From contig NZ_FOYV01000001.1 of the NCBI RefSeq assembly GCF_900115175.1, forward strand, positions 2,232,001-2,296,000: a DNA stretch of 64,000 nucleotides, written 5' to 3'. A model generated the notes under the pieces. It did not search any database, had not been told where the DNA came from, and saw only the letters and a list, made by a program, of their open reading frames with translations. The position numbers were made by a program, and so were the translations under genes. This document shows positions 35,684-48,075 of this stretch, one piece after another (the stretch's first letter is position 1; every line of letters starts with the position of its first letter). The stretch is from Marinobacter gudaonensis. Its GTDB lineage: Bacteria > Pseudomonadota > Gammaproteobacteria > Pseudomonadales > Oleiphilaceae.

Positions 35684-36787
35684 ATGAAACTGACGATCAG
35701 CCGTGAATCCCTGCTTACCCCGCTGCAAAGCATTGCCGGCGTGGTGGAAAAGAAACAGACCATGCCGGTGCTGTCCAACGTGCTGCTGGTAGCCGAAGAC
35801 AACACCCTCACCCTCACCGGTACCAATATGGAAGTGGAGCTGGTGGCGCGGGTTACGCCAGTGCATGTGGATCAGCCGGGGCAGATTACCGTGCCGGCCC
35901 GCAAGCTCTCCGACATCTGCCGGGCACTGGGTGACGAATCGCCCATCGATCTGTCCCTGGAAGGCGATCGTCTGCACGTTCGTTCTGGCGCCAGTCACTT
36001 CACCCTGTCTACCCTTCCGGCGGAGCATTTTCCGAACGTTGAGGATGAAGCCGAGAGCTTCCGGCTGGAATTGCCCCAGAAGGAACTGGGCAGAATGCTG
36101 GATGCAACAGCTTTTGCCATGGCCCAACAGGACGTTCGTTATTACCTGAACGGTCTTTTGCTGGAGGTGAACAAGGATCACGTGCGGACCGTCGCCACTG
36201 ACGGGCACCGGCTGGCCATGGCTCATCTGGAGTTGGCTACCCAGTGTCCGGAGTTACGGCAGGTGATTGTGCCCCGTAAAGGGGTTCTGGAACTGGCCAG
36301 ATTGCTGGATGACGTCGATACGCCGGTGACTCTGGTGATCGGTGACAATCATCTTCGGGCCACCGTGGGCAGTTATACCTTCACCTCGAAGCTGATCGAG
36401 GGCAAGTTCCCGGACTACAACCGGGTGATTCCCCGGGGCGGAGACAAGGTGGTGCTGGCCGACAGGGCCACGCTCAAGAATACGCTTCAACGCGCTGGCA
36501 TCCTCTCCCACGAGAACATTCGTGGCGTACGCCTGAATCTTTCCAACAATGAGTTGCAGGTGTTCGCTAATAACCCGGATCAGGAACAGGCCGAAGACGC
36601 GCTGCCAGTTGAGTATCAGGGCGAATCCCTGCAGATCGGTTTTAATGTAGGCTATCTGGTGGATGTGATGAACGCGCTGGACGAGGATCAGGTGAAAATC
36701 ACACTCTCCAATCCGAACAGCAGCGCACTGATTGAAGCGGAAAACGACAGCCGTTGCCTGTATGTCGTTATGCCCATGAGGCTGTAG
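35684..36787 (+). CDS. dnaN: DNA polymerase III beta subunit (sliding clamp)
   Basis: The 367-residue protein, starting MKLTISRESLLTPLQSIAG and ending RCLYVVMPMRL, matches bacterial beta clamps (E. coli 366). It forms a dimeric ring that holds polymerases on DNA. Its stop codon is embedded in TAGGAG, which serves as the ribosome site of the next gene, so the two are translationally linked. Confidence 0.98.
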   Translation: MKLTISRESLLTPLQSIAGVVEKKQTMPVLSNVLLVAEDNTLTLTGTNMEVELVARVTPVHVDQPGQITVPARKLSDICRALGDESPIDLSLEGDRLHVRSGASHFTLSTLPAEHFPNVEDEAESFRLELPQKELGRMLDATAFAMAQQDVRYYLNGLLLEVNKDHVRTVATDGHRLAMAHLELATQCPELRQVIVPRKGVLELARLLDDVDTPVTLVIGDNHLRATVGSYTFTSKLIEGKFPDYNRVIPRGGDKVVLADRATLKNTLQRAGILSHENIRGVRLNLSNNELQVFANNPDQEQAEDALPVEYQGESLQIGFNVGYLVDVMNALDEDQVKITLSNPNSSALIEAENDSRCLYVVMPMRL

Positions 36788-36801
36788 GAGTTACAAGTTT
36801 G

Positions 36802-38073
36802 ATGAGTACCGTAACGAATGGAATCAAGGGTGCGTTCCGGATCGGACAAACCGTGTCGGTGCTCGGGCGCACCGGGATCAACTGGCTTCGGGGTGATCGG
36901 CCACCGACGCCCCGACTGTTGCGACAGACGTTTGAATCCCTGGGTGCTACCTACATAAAACTGGGGCAGTTCATTGCGAGCTCGCCCACGTTTTTCCCCA
37001 AGGAGTATGTCGAGGAGTTTCAAAACTGCCTGGACAAGACGCCCGTGCTTCCGTTCGGAGTGATCAAGAAGATCATCCGTGAAGAGTTGGGTCGTCCCCT
37101 GGATGAAGTCTACTCGGAGATTGACCCGGTGGCTCTCGCCTCCGCGTCCATCGCCCAGGTGCATGCGGCGCGCCTGGTCTCCGGTGAGGAAGTGGTGATC
37201 AAGGTACAGAAGCCGGGTGTCGAGAACATCCTGCTGACCGATCTCAACTTTCTCTATATGTCTGCGCGAATTCTGGAGACGTTGGCGCCGAAGCTGTCCT
37301 GGACCTCGTTGTCGGGTATTGTTGAGGAAATCCAGCGCACCATGATGGAGGAATGCGACTTCATCAAGGAAGCCAACAATCTGAAGGTGTTCCGGGATTT
37401 TCTGCACGACACCCATAACGAGGATGCAGCGGTACCACGGGTGTTTGAGCACTGCAGCACGCGCCGCATTCTGACCATGGAGCGGTTCCATGGCGTACCG
37501 CTGACCGACCTGGAAAGCATCCGGGGTTACGCGAGAGATCCGGAGCGAACACTGATTACCGCAATGAATACCTGGTTTTCGAGCCTGACCCAGTGCGAGT
37601 TTTTCCACGCCGATGTCCACGCGGGCAATCTTATGGTGTTGAAGGATGGCCGGGTCGGTTTTATTGATTTTGGAATTGTTGGGCGTATCAAGCCGGATAC
37701 CTGGCAAGCGGTGAGTGATTTTATTTCATCGATCATGGTCGGTAACTTCGAAGGTATGGCAGACGCCATGATCCGCATTGGCATTACTCGCCAGACGGTT
37801 CGGGTGGAAGATCTGGCGGGCGATCTGCGTCGACTGTACCAGCAGATGGACAAGATGGTTCCGGATCAGGTGCCCTACGAAGCAGACCAGGCGGAAGACG
37901 ATGTAAACCATATTCTGATGGATATGGTGAAGATCGGGGAAAGTCATGGTCTGCATTTTCCGAGGGAATTCGCCCTGCTCCTCAAGCAGTTCCTGTATTT
38001 TGACCGGTACGTGCATATCCTCGCCCCGGAAATGGACGTGTTCATGGACGAGCGTCTGAACATGTTGCACTGA
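36802..38073 (+). CDS. ABC1/AarF/UbiB-family atypical kinase-like protein
   Basis: From the ATG at 36802 the product is 423 residues. It has the family's KxGQ motif (YIKLGQFIASSP, K53-Q56), the Ala-rich loop LASASIAQVHAARL (111-124), Lys134 in VVIKVQKPG, the catalytic FFHADVHAGNLMV and the metal-binding FIDFGIVG. Family members support ubiquinone synthesis or lipid homeostasis through ATPase activity. This one is shorter than UbiB (about 540) and lacks the two C-terminal membrane helices, so I do not call it ubiB. It starts 14 bases after dnaN and ends in a strong terminator before recF. Such a gene between dnaN and recF is not part of the canonical cluster. Confidence 0.88.
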   Translation: MSTVTNGIKGAFRIGQTVSVLGRTGINWLRGDRPPTPRLLRQTFESLGATYIKLGQFIASSPTFFPKEYVEEFQNCLDKTPVLPFGVIKKIIREELGRPLDEVYSEIDPVALASASIAQVHAARLVSGEEVVIKVQKPGVENILLTDLNFLYMSARILETLAPKLSWTSLSGIVEEIQRTMMEECDFIKEANNLKVFRDFLHDTHNEDAAVPRVFEHCSTRRILTMERFHGVPLTDLESIRGYARDPERTLITAMNTWFSSLTQCEFFHADVHAGNLMVLKDGRVGFIDFGIVGRIKPDTWQAVSDFISSIMVGNFEGMADAMIRIGITRQTVRVEDLAGDLRRLYQQMDKMVPDQVPYEADQAEDDVNHILMDMVKIGESHGLHFPREFALLLKQFLYFDRYVHILAPEMDVFMDERLNMLH

Positions 38074-38107
38074 GCCTGTCGCCTTCGGGCACCGGCTTTT
38101 GTACACT

Positions 38108-38138
38108 AAGGCAGCACCGTTTTGGGTGCTGCCTTTTT
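38108..38138 (+). terminator. Strong intrinsic terminator upstream of recF
   Basis: An 11-bp stem (AAGGCAGCACC with GGTGCTGCCTT, GTTTTG loop) followed by a T-run lies 35 bases after the kinase gene and 66 bases before recF. It should separate dnaA-dnaN-kinase transcription from recF-gyrB. Confidence 0.9.
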
Positions 38139-38204
38139 CGTTGGGCTCCGCTTTTTCACCGGGCTTGGCCGCCCGCCCCGCTTCCTCGTTGAGCTAGCTC
38201 CCGT

Positions 38205-41805
<3,601 letters not shown>

Positions 41806-41848
41806 TTGATCGGTCCGGAATCCGGCCTGGCCTGAATTGGCCGGACAG

Positions 41849-41887
41849 AAAAAAGCGGCGGAGGCTCAAAGCCCCCGCCGCTTTTTT
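41849..41887. terminator. Bidirectional terminator between gyrB and the VC0807-type gene
   Basis: A 13-bp stem (AAAAAAGCGGCGG with CCGCCGCTTTTTT) with A-runs and T-runs on both sides lies 43 bases after gyrB and 53 bases after the end of the convergent gene. The symmetry allows termination in both directions. Confidence 0.93.
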
Positions 41888-41939
41888 ATTGGCTTTCAAC
41901 CTTGGGCCGGGCCAGGCACACCGCGGGCCCGGTGGTTGT

Positions 41940-42710
41940 TCACGACTCGGAAGATTTTTCCCGGGCCGTCTTTTCCTTCTCCGCCAGGTGTGGCGCCATA
42001 ACCTCTTCCAGGGTATATCCGGTCAGGCGCCGGATGGTGCGCCACAGGTAGTAGAAAATCAACATCATCATGATCATGGAAGGAATGGCGATCATCGGGT
42101 AGCTAACCAGCGTCATCCGCCCCAGTTCCTCATTGAAAGCCTCGGTGCCCGAGGGGCTCACCACGATCCACTTGGCCAGTACATAGTTCATAATGGAGGA
42201 AAACAGGAAGGTACCGGCAAAAAAGTAGCTGGCTTTCAGTAAGCGAGCTTCAAACTCTTCCACACAGCCCTTTTCTTCCAGTGACCGGTGCACCTTGTCC
42301 ACATCCAGAACGCTCGGGTTGTACAGCAGGGTACGTACCAATGGGTACCGGGTGCGGGTGGATACCAGCACTGCCAGGCCAATGATCGCGGGAATCGCCG
42401 CTTCCTTGATGGCCAGCCAGCCGGCGTCAAGCTCAAGCAGACCAATGCCGCCGGTGAGCCCGACACTGATCAGCCCCAGCACCGCAATGAAGTTTTTCTT
42501 CCGGTAACGGACCAGCTCGAACAGCCCCCAGCCCAGGGGAAACGCCAAACCAATGATCAGTGCGTTGACGCTGCCCAGGTGCTCTTCTCCGCTGAACTTC
42601 ATCAGAATCACGGAGGGGATGACGATACTCACCAGCAGATCAATCCACGGACGGGGCTTGTGGTCTCTGGACTGCGGCTGGGAACTACTGGAAGAACTCG
42701 GAGACGTCAT
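41940..42710 (-). CDS. VC0807-type inner-membrane protein of unknown function
   Basis: The 256-residue product has a Ser/Gln-rich N-terminus and about six hydrophobic segments, for example WIDLLVSIVIPSVILMKF, VNALIIGLAFPLGWGLFELV, LISVGLTGGIGLLEL and AIPSMIMMMLIFYYLWRTI. A charged C-terminal tail ends it. It matches my recollection of the VC0807 family, widespread in gammaproteobacteria without assigned function; septation-type or transport roles have not been shown. It is downstream of the amylase gene on the same strand, with 96 bases between them and no T-tailed hairpin. Confidence 0.7.
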   Translation of the reverse strand: MTSPSSSSSSQPQSRDHKPRPWIDLLVSIVIPSVILMKFSGEEHLGSVNALIIGLAFPLGWGLFELVRYRKKNFIAVLGLISVGLTGGIGLLELDAGWLAIKEAAIPAIIGLAVLVSTRTRYPLVRTLLYNPSVLDVDKVHRSLEEKGCVEEFEARLLKASYFFAGTFLFSSIMNYVLAKWIVVSPSGTEAFNEELGRMTLVSYPMIAIPSMIMMMLIFYYLWRTIRRLTGYTLEEVMAPHLAEKEKTAREKSSES

Positions 42711-42806
42711 GGCGGAACCTGATTGGTGAAACAGCGGCAGCTCCGTGCGGACTGCCGGAAGACTCCCGGCAGTATACGACGAATCCGAGCCAGGACATAA
42801 CCGCCC

Positions 42807-44522
42807 TCAGAAGCTCCCGGACGTGCTGGCGGTGCTGCCAGAATTGCCCGTCCGAAGGGTATTGTTGGCCCCGGATTGCCACTGGACCTGGACTGCAGGG
42901 TCGGTCTCGCTGCGTTTGAGACACTTCCACTCAACCGCGGAGTTGGCCGGCAGGTCCAACTGCCCGGTCCAGGTCGGATAGGCGGAGGGCTCAAGTTTAC
43001 GGGCCGAGGCCGGTGACCAGGCCCCCAGTTGGGAAACATTGCCGGTGACGTAAACACTCTGACCCCACTCGGTGGTGCCGTTGCCGCAGGTGAACGTGGT
43101 AGAGACCTTGCCGCCGTCACCGGAGCTGCCATCGCCGCCACTGCAATCGGCCCCGACATGCAACGCCGCAGCTTCCATCGCGGCGACGTTGAGAGTGACC
43201 TCGCCGCCCTGCACCGTCACGCAGCTGCCGTCTCCCGCCACGTTGCGATATTGACCATCCGGCAAGCCGGTGTTGAAGGTCCTGGACAGGGGGGCACCTT
43301 CCCGGTTGATGACTACAAAGCCGCGGGCGCCGCGCCCGAACGCAATCTGGTCATTGCCGTTATCCCACCAGTAGGAAACCCCGGTACCGTCGGTGGCATT
43401 GCGGAAGCCAACCATGTTGGCAATGGAATCCCAACGGTGTTCGCAGATCCAGGCTCCCCCACACTGGGCACTGCCGTTCTGGTACACCGCCTGCGCGGGA
43501 GGCCCCTGGTCACCGTCCGAGAATCCGTAGCTCGACATCACCTTCGGGTAGCCATAGGGCCAGGCGAGCATGAACACATTGGCGAGGTTATACAGACTCC
43601 CGTCCTTGTAAGTCAGCACATTACTGCCGCCGGCCCCGTGGCCCCGCTGGTTGTCGTGGTTATCGGTGAACACCACCGCATCACCGCCGGCCAGGAAACC
43701 CCAGCTCTCGCCGAAGTTGGCCAGGTAAGCCAGGCTCTGGTTCTTGAAGACATTGCCGAGAGACGCGCTGTAGCGAAACTCTGTTATGTCCGACGTGCCC
43801 GTGTATTCGGTGGCACTGACTGCTTCCCCGCCCAGGTCGATCACCTCCTGGAACACATACAGCGGACTGTTCACCCGCCCCAGAATCCCTGTGATGTCGG
43901 AAGGTGACATATGCTTGGCGGCGTCCACCCGAATGCCGGCCACACCCATAGTCACCAGCTGATTGAGGTAACCGGCAATGGTGTCCTGCACGTAGCTATC
44001 GGCGGTATCCAGATCCGGCAGTCCCACCAGCTGGCAGTTCCGGACCCGCCAGGCATCGGTGCCATAGTCTTCCGGATTGATGCCGCAGGGGGTGTGGAAA
44101 TCGTTGCTGCTGTAGATCGGATAGCTAAGGGAGCCGGAACTGTACGGGGATCCGGCGGTACCCGTACCGCTGCCATTGGCCATGTGATTGATCACCGCAT
44201 CGGCATAGACATCCACACCGGCGGCATTACAGCGTTGGACCATATCGGCAAAAGCCGCGGCATCACCGCTGCGGCTGTTCAACTGATAACTGACCGGCTG
44301 ATAACGCGTCCACCAGGCACTGCCCTGGATATGCTCCTGGGGCGGCGACACCTGCACGGCGCTGAAGCCTTTCGGCCCCAGGAAGTTTTCACATTCCTGG
44401 GCGACATCGCTCCATTTCCACTCGAACAGATGCACAAACGCCCCGGCCTGGGCCGTTTGAACCGGAAGTGCCAAAGCCGCGCCCAGGGTGGCACCGGCGA
44501 TAAACCGAGAAAACTGACTCAT
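42807..44522 (-). CDS. Secreted alpha-amylase (animal-type GH13) with C-terminal CBM20
   Basis: From the ATG at 44522, preceded by AGGAG, the protein is 571 residues. It has a signal peptide (about 1-26, QTAQA-GAF). The GH13 domain starts VHLFEWKWSDVAQECENFL, as in chloride-dependent animal-type amylases such as that of Pseudoalteromonas haloplanktis. Catalytic residues are Asp200 (GIRVDAAKH), Glu226 (FQEVID) and Asp290 (TDNHDNQRG). A Gly/Ser/Asp-rich linker (461-472) leads to a starch-binding CBM20 (about 474-558) with VYVTGNVSQLGAWSP, and a Ser/Thr-rich tail ends it. It should hydrolyse internal alpha-1,4 bonds of starch or glycogen outside the cell. No maltodextrin genes are adjacent. Confidence 0.93.
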   Translation of the reverse strand: MSQFSRFIAGATLGAALALPVQTAQAGAFVHLFEWKWSDVAQECENFLGPKGFSAVQVSPPQEHIQGSAWWTRYQPVSYQLNSRSGDAAAFADMVQRCNAAGVDVYADAVINHMANGSGTGTAGSPYSSGSLSYPIYSSNDFHTPCGINPEDYGTDAWRVRNCQLVGLPDLDTADSYVQDTIAGYLNQLVTMGVAGIRVDAAKHMSPSDITGILGRVNSPLYVFQEVIDLGGEAVSATEYTGTSDITEFRYSASLGNVFKNQSLAYLANFGESWGFLAGGDAVVFTDNHDNQRGHGAGGSNVLTYKDGSLYNLANVFMLAWPYGYPKVMSSYGFSDGDQGPPAQAVYQNGSAQCGGAWICEHRWDSIANMVGFRNATDGTGVSYWWDNGNDQIAFGRGARGFVVINREGAPLSRTFNTGLPDGQYRNVAGDGSCVTVQGGEVTLNVAAMEAAALHVGADCSGGDGSSGDGGKVSTTFTCGNGTTEWGQSVYVTGNVSQLGAWSPASARKLEPSAYPTWTGQLDLPANSAVEWKCLKRSETDPAVQVQWQSGANNTLRTGNSGSTASTSGSF

Positions 44523-44730
44523 TGCATGCTCCTGTCTTGTCTTTGTTGTGGTGCATTCAGCAGGCGATTGGAAAAAGAGAACACGTTTTTCGCCCGCTAC
44601 AGGACAACATGCAGTGATCAACTATTGCTCAAAACATCCTCAACGCAAATCAGAGGGGCGTAGATGGAGGAAGGGTACACATTTAGGTCACACTGAATGG
44701 TATGAGCGCATGCAACCTCCCAAGCCGGGA

Positions 44731-44760
44731 ACAAAAAAGCCGGGCATAATGCCCGGCTTT
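44731..44760 (-). terminator. Intrinsic terminator after gabT
   Basis: A 10-bp stem (AAAGCCGGGC with GCCCGGCTTT, ATAAT loop) is followed on the minus strand by a T-run (44733-44738). It lies 29 bases after the gabT stop codon and shields the amylase gene from readthrough. Confidence 0.92.
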
Positions 44761-44789
44761 CGCGTCCTTCTGGGAGTAGAGCGCCCTTA

Positions 44790-46067
44790 TCAGGCCCCCA
44801 CCTCCTTGAGGCTCTCTTCCACAATCGCGAGCCCTTCTTCCAGCACCTCATCCTCGATGGTCACCGGCATCAGGAACCGCAGGGTATTGCCGTACATGCC
44901 GCAGCTCAGCAGAATCAGCCCCTTTTCCTTGGCCTTCTTGGTGACCGCTGCTGCCAGCTCCGGCTTGGGTGTCCGGCTCTGCTTGCTTTCCACCAGTTCA
45001 AACGCCGCCATGGGCCCGAGGTTGCGGACATTGTCCACGTGCTCGAACTGCTCCTGCCACTGGCTGAAGCGCTGCTTCAGTTTCTCGCCCAGTGCTTGGG
45101 ACTTGCCGAGGATGTCCTCCTCCTTGAACACATCGAACACCGCCAACGCTGCGGCACAGGCGGTCGGGCTACCAGTGTAGGTACCCCCCAGGGAATTGGG
45201 GCCGGAGGAATCCATGATCTTGTCGGTGCCGACAATCGCCGAGATAGGCATGCCGTCGGCCATGCTCTTGGCCATGGTCATGATGTCCGGCTCAATGCCG
45301 CTGTGCTCAATGGCGAACATTTTGCCGGTGCGGCCAAAACCGCTCTGAACTTCGTCCACCACCATCAGGATGTCGTTCTCATCGCAGATCTTGCGAATTT
45401 CCTTCAGGAAGCTGGTGGGTGCGGCGTAGAAACCGCCCTCGCCCAGCACCGGTTCGATCACGATGGCGGCGGTGTTGCGGGCCGGGGAATCCGCCTTCAT
45501 GGCCATTTTCAGGCCACGGAGGGCTTCCTCCTCGGAGACCCCGTGGTACGGCACCGGATACGGGGCGCGGTAGACCGTACCCGGCATCGGGCCGAAGTCG
45601 GTCTGGTACGGTGCTGCCTTGCCGTTCATGGCCATGGTGTAGAAGGTACGGCCGTGGTAACCGCCGTCAAAACAGATCACGTTGGTCTTGCCGGTGGCCG
45701 CCCGGGCGATCTTCATGGCGTTTTCCAGGGCTTCCGCGCCGGAGTTGGCCAGCATCACCTTGGCGTGGCCCTTCACCGGAACCACTTCACTGAGTTTCTG
45801 CGCCAGCTTTACGTAGCCCTCGTAGGGCATTACCGTCTGGCAGGTGTGCATCAGCTTGTCGAGCTGCGCCTTGACGGCCTCCACCACCTTCGGGTGGCGA
45901 TGGCCAATGTTGAGTACACCGATACCGCCGGCAAAATCGATCATGCGCTTGCCGTCGGCATCCCACAGTTCCGCATTGGTTGCGTGGTCGGCAAACTGTT
46001 CATTGGGACTTGCCGCGCCCGCCGCAACGTAGCGTTCTTTGAGTGCCTGCAATTCTTTATTGCTCAC
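44790..46067 (-). CDS. gabT: 4-aminobutyrate aminotransferase (GABA transaminase)
   Basis: GabT is a PLP enzyme that transfers the amino group of GABA to 2-oxoglutarate, giving succinate semialdehyde and glutamate. The GTG at 46067, with GGGAGA upstream, gives 425 residues (VSNKELQALKERYVAAGAAS), the family's usual length; the in-frame ATG 27 codons upstream adds an atypical hydrophobic stretch. Class III motifs include NSGAEALENAMKIAR, FDGGYHGRTFYTMAM, MVVDEVQSGFGRTGKMFA and the PLP-Lys in TMAKSMADGMP. The partner gabD is not adjacent. A related omega-aminotransferase specificity cannot be excluded. Confidence 0.88.
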   Translation of the reverse strand: MSNKELQALKERYVAAGAASPNEQFADHATNAELWDADGKRMIDFAGGIGVLNIGHRHPKVVEAVKAQLDKLMHTCQTVMPYEGYVKLAQKLSEVVPVKGHAKVMLANSGAEALENAMKIARAATGKTNVICFDGGYHGRTFYTMAMNGKAAPYQTDFGPMPGTVYRAPYPVPYHGVSEEEALRGLKMAMKADSPARNTAAIVIEPVLGEGGFYAAPTSFLKEIRKICDENDILMVVDEVQSGFGRTGKMFAIEHSGIEPDIMTMAKSMADGMPISAIVGTDKIMDSSGPNSLGGTYTGSPTACAAALAVFDVFKEEDILGKSQALGEKLKQRFSQWQEQFEHVDNVRNLGPMAAFELVESKQSRTPKPELAAAVTKKAKEKGLILLSCGMYGNTLRFLMPVTIEDEVLEEGLAIVEESLKEVGA

Positions 46068-46156
46068 TTTGCCATTCTCCCTGAGGTCAGGTTCGAAAGT
46101 TTCACATACCAGTGTAAGTAGTACGGGAGCAGGAAACAAACCGACCATGGTCGCCG

Positions 46157-47857
46157 TCAGCCGGTATTCTCACGGAACTGCAGGTTGGCCAGGCGCCGAT
46201 AGAGACTGTTTTCCCGCATCAACTGCTCGTGGGAGCCCACTGCGAGCAGATGGCCGCCGTCCATCACGGCAATCCGGTCGGCGTCCCGCACCGTGGCCAG
46301 GCGGTGGGCAATCACCAGCGTGGTGCGACCTTCAGTGAGCGCCGGCATGGCCTTCTGGATCAGGTTCTCGCTCTCGGCATCCAGGGCACTGGTAGCTTCA
46401 TCCAGCAGCAGGATCGGGGCATCGGCGAGCAGTGCCCTGGCAATGGCCAGCCGCTGTTTCTGGCCACCGGAAAGACCCTGACCGGCGTCACCCAGCCGGG
46501 TGTCATAGCCCTGAGGCAGGGCCAGAATGAAATCATGGGCGTGGGCAATCCTTGCCGCCTGCTCCACCGCTTGCTGGCTGGCCTCCGGCCGGGCATAGCG
46601 GATGTTGTCGGCAACCGTGCCATGGAACAGGGCCGGGGTCTGGGGCACCAGGGCAAAGCAACGGCGCAGGGATTCCAGGGGCCAGCCGGCCGTATCCACA
46701 CCGTCGATGAGAATCCGGCCCCTATCCGGCTGATAGAAATGCAGCAGCAGATCGAACAGGGTGGATTTCCCGGCACCCGAGGGGCCCACCAGAGCCAGCG
46801 TTTCGCCGGCCCGGATATCGAGGGTAAGACCGGCGATGGCGGGCCGGTTCTGGCGGCCGGGGTAGCTGAAGAACACCTGGTCCAGCCGCAGTTCGCCGCG
46901 CACGACCGCGGGCAGATCCCCTACGCCCTTTTCCCGCTCGCCTTCACGCGCGAACGCCGATTCAGTCTGCAACAACTCGAACAGCCGTGCCGCGGAGCCC
47001 GCCGCCCGCTGCAGCTCACCGATCACCTCGCTGATGGCGCCAGCCGCCACGCCTACCAGCAGACTGTAGAACACAAAGGCCGCCAACTCGCCCGGACTGA
47101 TGCGCCCGTGGATCACATCCAGTCCGCCAATCCAGATCACAATGCCCACGGCGCCCATCACCAGGGAGATCGCCAGTGTGGTCAGCCAGGCCCGCTGGCG
47201 AATGCGCTGCCGGGCAATCTCGAACGCGCGCTCGGACACCTCGGCAAAATACCGGCGGTCGTGGGGCTGGTGGTTGAACGCCTGCACCGTCTTGATCTGG
47301 GTAAGATTCTCGCCCACGTAGCTGCCGACATCGGCGACGCGATCCTGGCTGAGCCGGGACAGCGCCCGCACCCGCCGTCCGAAGAACAGGATGGGAGCAA
47401 TCACCACCGGGAAACCGAGCAGAATGATGCTCGCCAGCTTGGCGTTGGTGATGAACAGCAGCAGCAACCCGCCCACCAGCATCAGTGCGTTGCGCAGGGC
47501 AATGGACACCGTGGAGCCAATCACCGATTGCAGCACGGTGGTGTCGGCAGTGAACCGGGACTGGATCTCCAGGGCCCGGTTCTGCTCGAAAAAGCCCGGG
47601 TGCAGGTCAATCAGGTGGTTGAAGACTTTCTTGCGAATGTCCGCCACCACCCGCTCGCCAATCCAGGACACCAGGTAAAATCGCGCGAAGGACCCGAACG
47701 CCAGGCCCAGCACCAGCAGGAAAAACAGCCCGATGGCCCTGGCCAGGTTCTCCGGTGATTCGGTGGCCAGCCCCTGATCCACCAGGATACGGAGCCCCTG
47801 GCCCAGCCCCAGGGTAATACCGGCGGTGATGACCAACGCCACCAGAGCGCCAGCCAC
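46157..47857 (-). CDS. MsbA-like ABC exporter (fused permease and ATPase)
   Basis: The product is 566 residues from the GTG at 47857. Six membrane helices precede an ATPase domain with Walker A VGPSGAGKSTLFDLL, signature LSGGQKQRLAIARAL and Walker B ILLLDEATSALD. It acts as a homo- or heterodimeric exporter of lipids or drugs; the substrate is unknown. The reading frame continues upstream with family-like sequence (RALKLVIEFISPYRRAV), so GTG probably truncates it. The only well-placed ribosome site (GGAGG at about 47930-47934) fits an ATT codon at 47921-47923, which would give 588 residues. It is divergent from the Atm1-like exporter gene. Confidence 0.88.
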   Translation of the reverse strand: MAGALVALVITAGITLGLGQGLRILVDQGLATESPENLARAIGLFFLLVLGLAFGSFARFYLVSWIGERVVADIRKKVFNHLIDLHPGFFEQNRALEIQSRFTADTTVLQSVIGSTVSIALRNALMLVGGLLLLFITNAKLASIILLGFPVVIAPILFFGRRVRALSRLSQDRVADVGSYVGENLTQIKTVQAFNHQPHDRRYFAEVSERAFEIARQRIRQRAWLTTLAISLVMGAVGIVIWIGGLDVIHGRISPGELAAFVFYSLLVGVAAGAISEVIGELQRAAGSAARLFELLQTESAFAREGEREKGVGDLPAVVRGELRLDQVFFSYPGRQNRPAIAGLTLDIRAGETLALVGPSGAGKSTLFDLLLHFYQPDRGRILIDGVDTAGWPLESLRRCFALVPQTPALFHGTVADNIRYARPEASQQAVEQAARIAHAHDFILALPQGYDTRLGDAGQGLSGGQKQRLAIARALLADAPILLLDEATSALDAESENLIQKAMPALTEGRTTLVIAHRLATVRDADRIAVMDGGHLLAVGSHEQLMRENSLYRRLANLQFRENTG

Positions 47858-48075
47858 GGCCCGGCGATAGGGGCTAATAAACTCGATGACCAGTTTCAGG
47901 GCTCTACGGTGGCGTGTGTTAATGATGTGCCTCCAGGGTGTTGGCTGCTGTAGACTCCAGCGTCAATACGGTTTGTTCTTGAAACAGGACCTATCATACA
48001 GCTACGAAAGAGCGAGCGGGGTGGCAGGCCCAGTTACCTCGCGCGCTCGACGTCACCGAATCAGAAGGAAAGTCA

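Noticed and set aside
42751..42773. Hairpin ACTGCCGG-N7-CCGGCAGT between the amylase and VC0807-type genes
   Set aside because: No T-run on either side; may be chance in GC-rich DNA.
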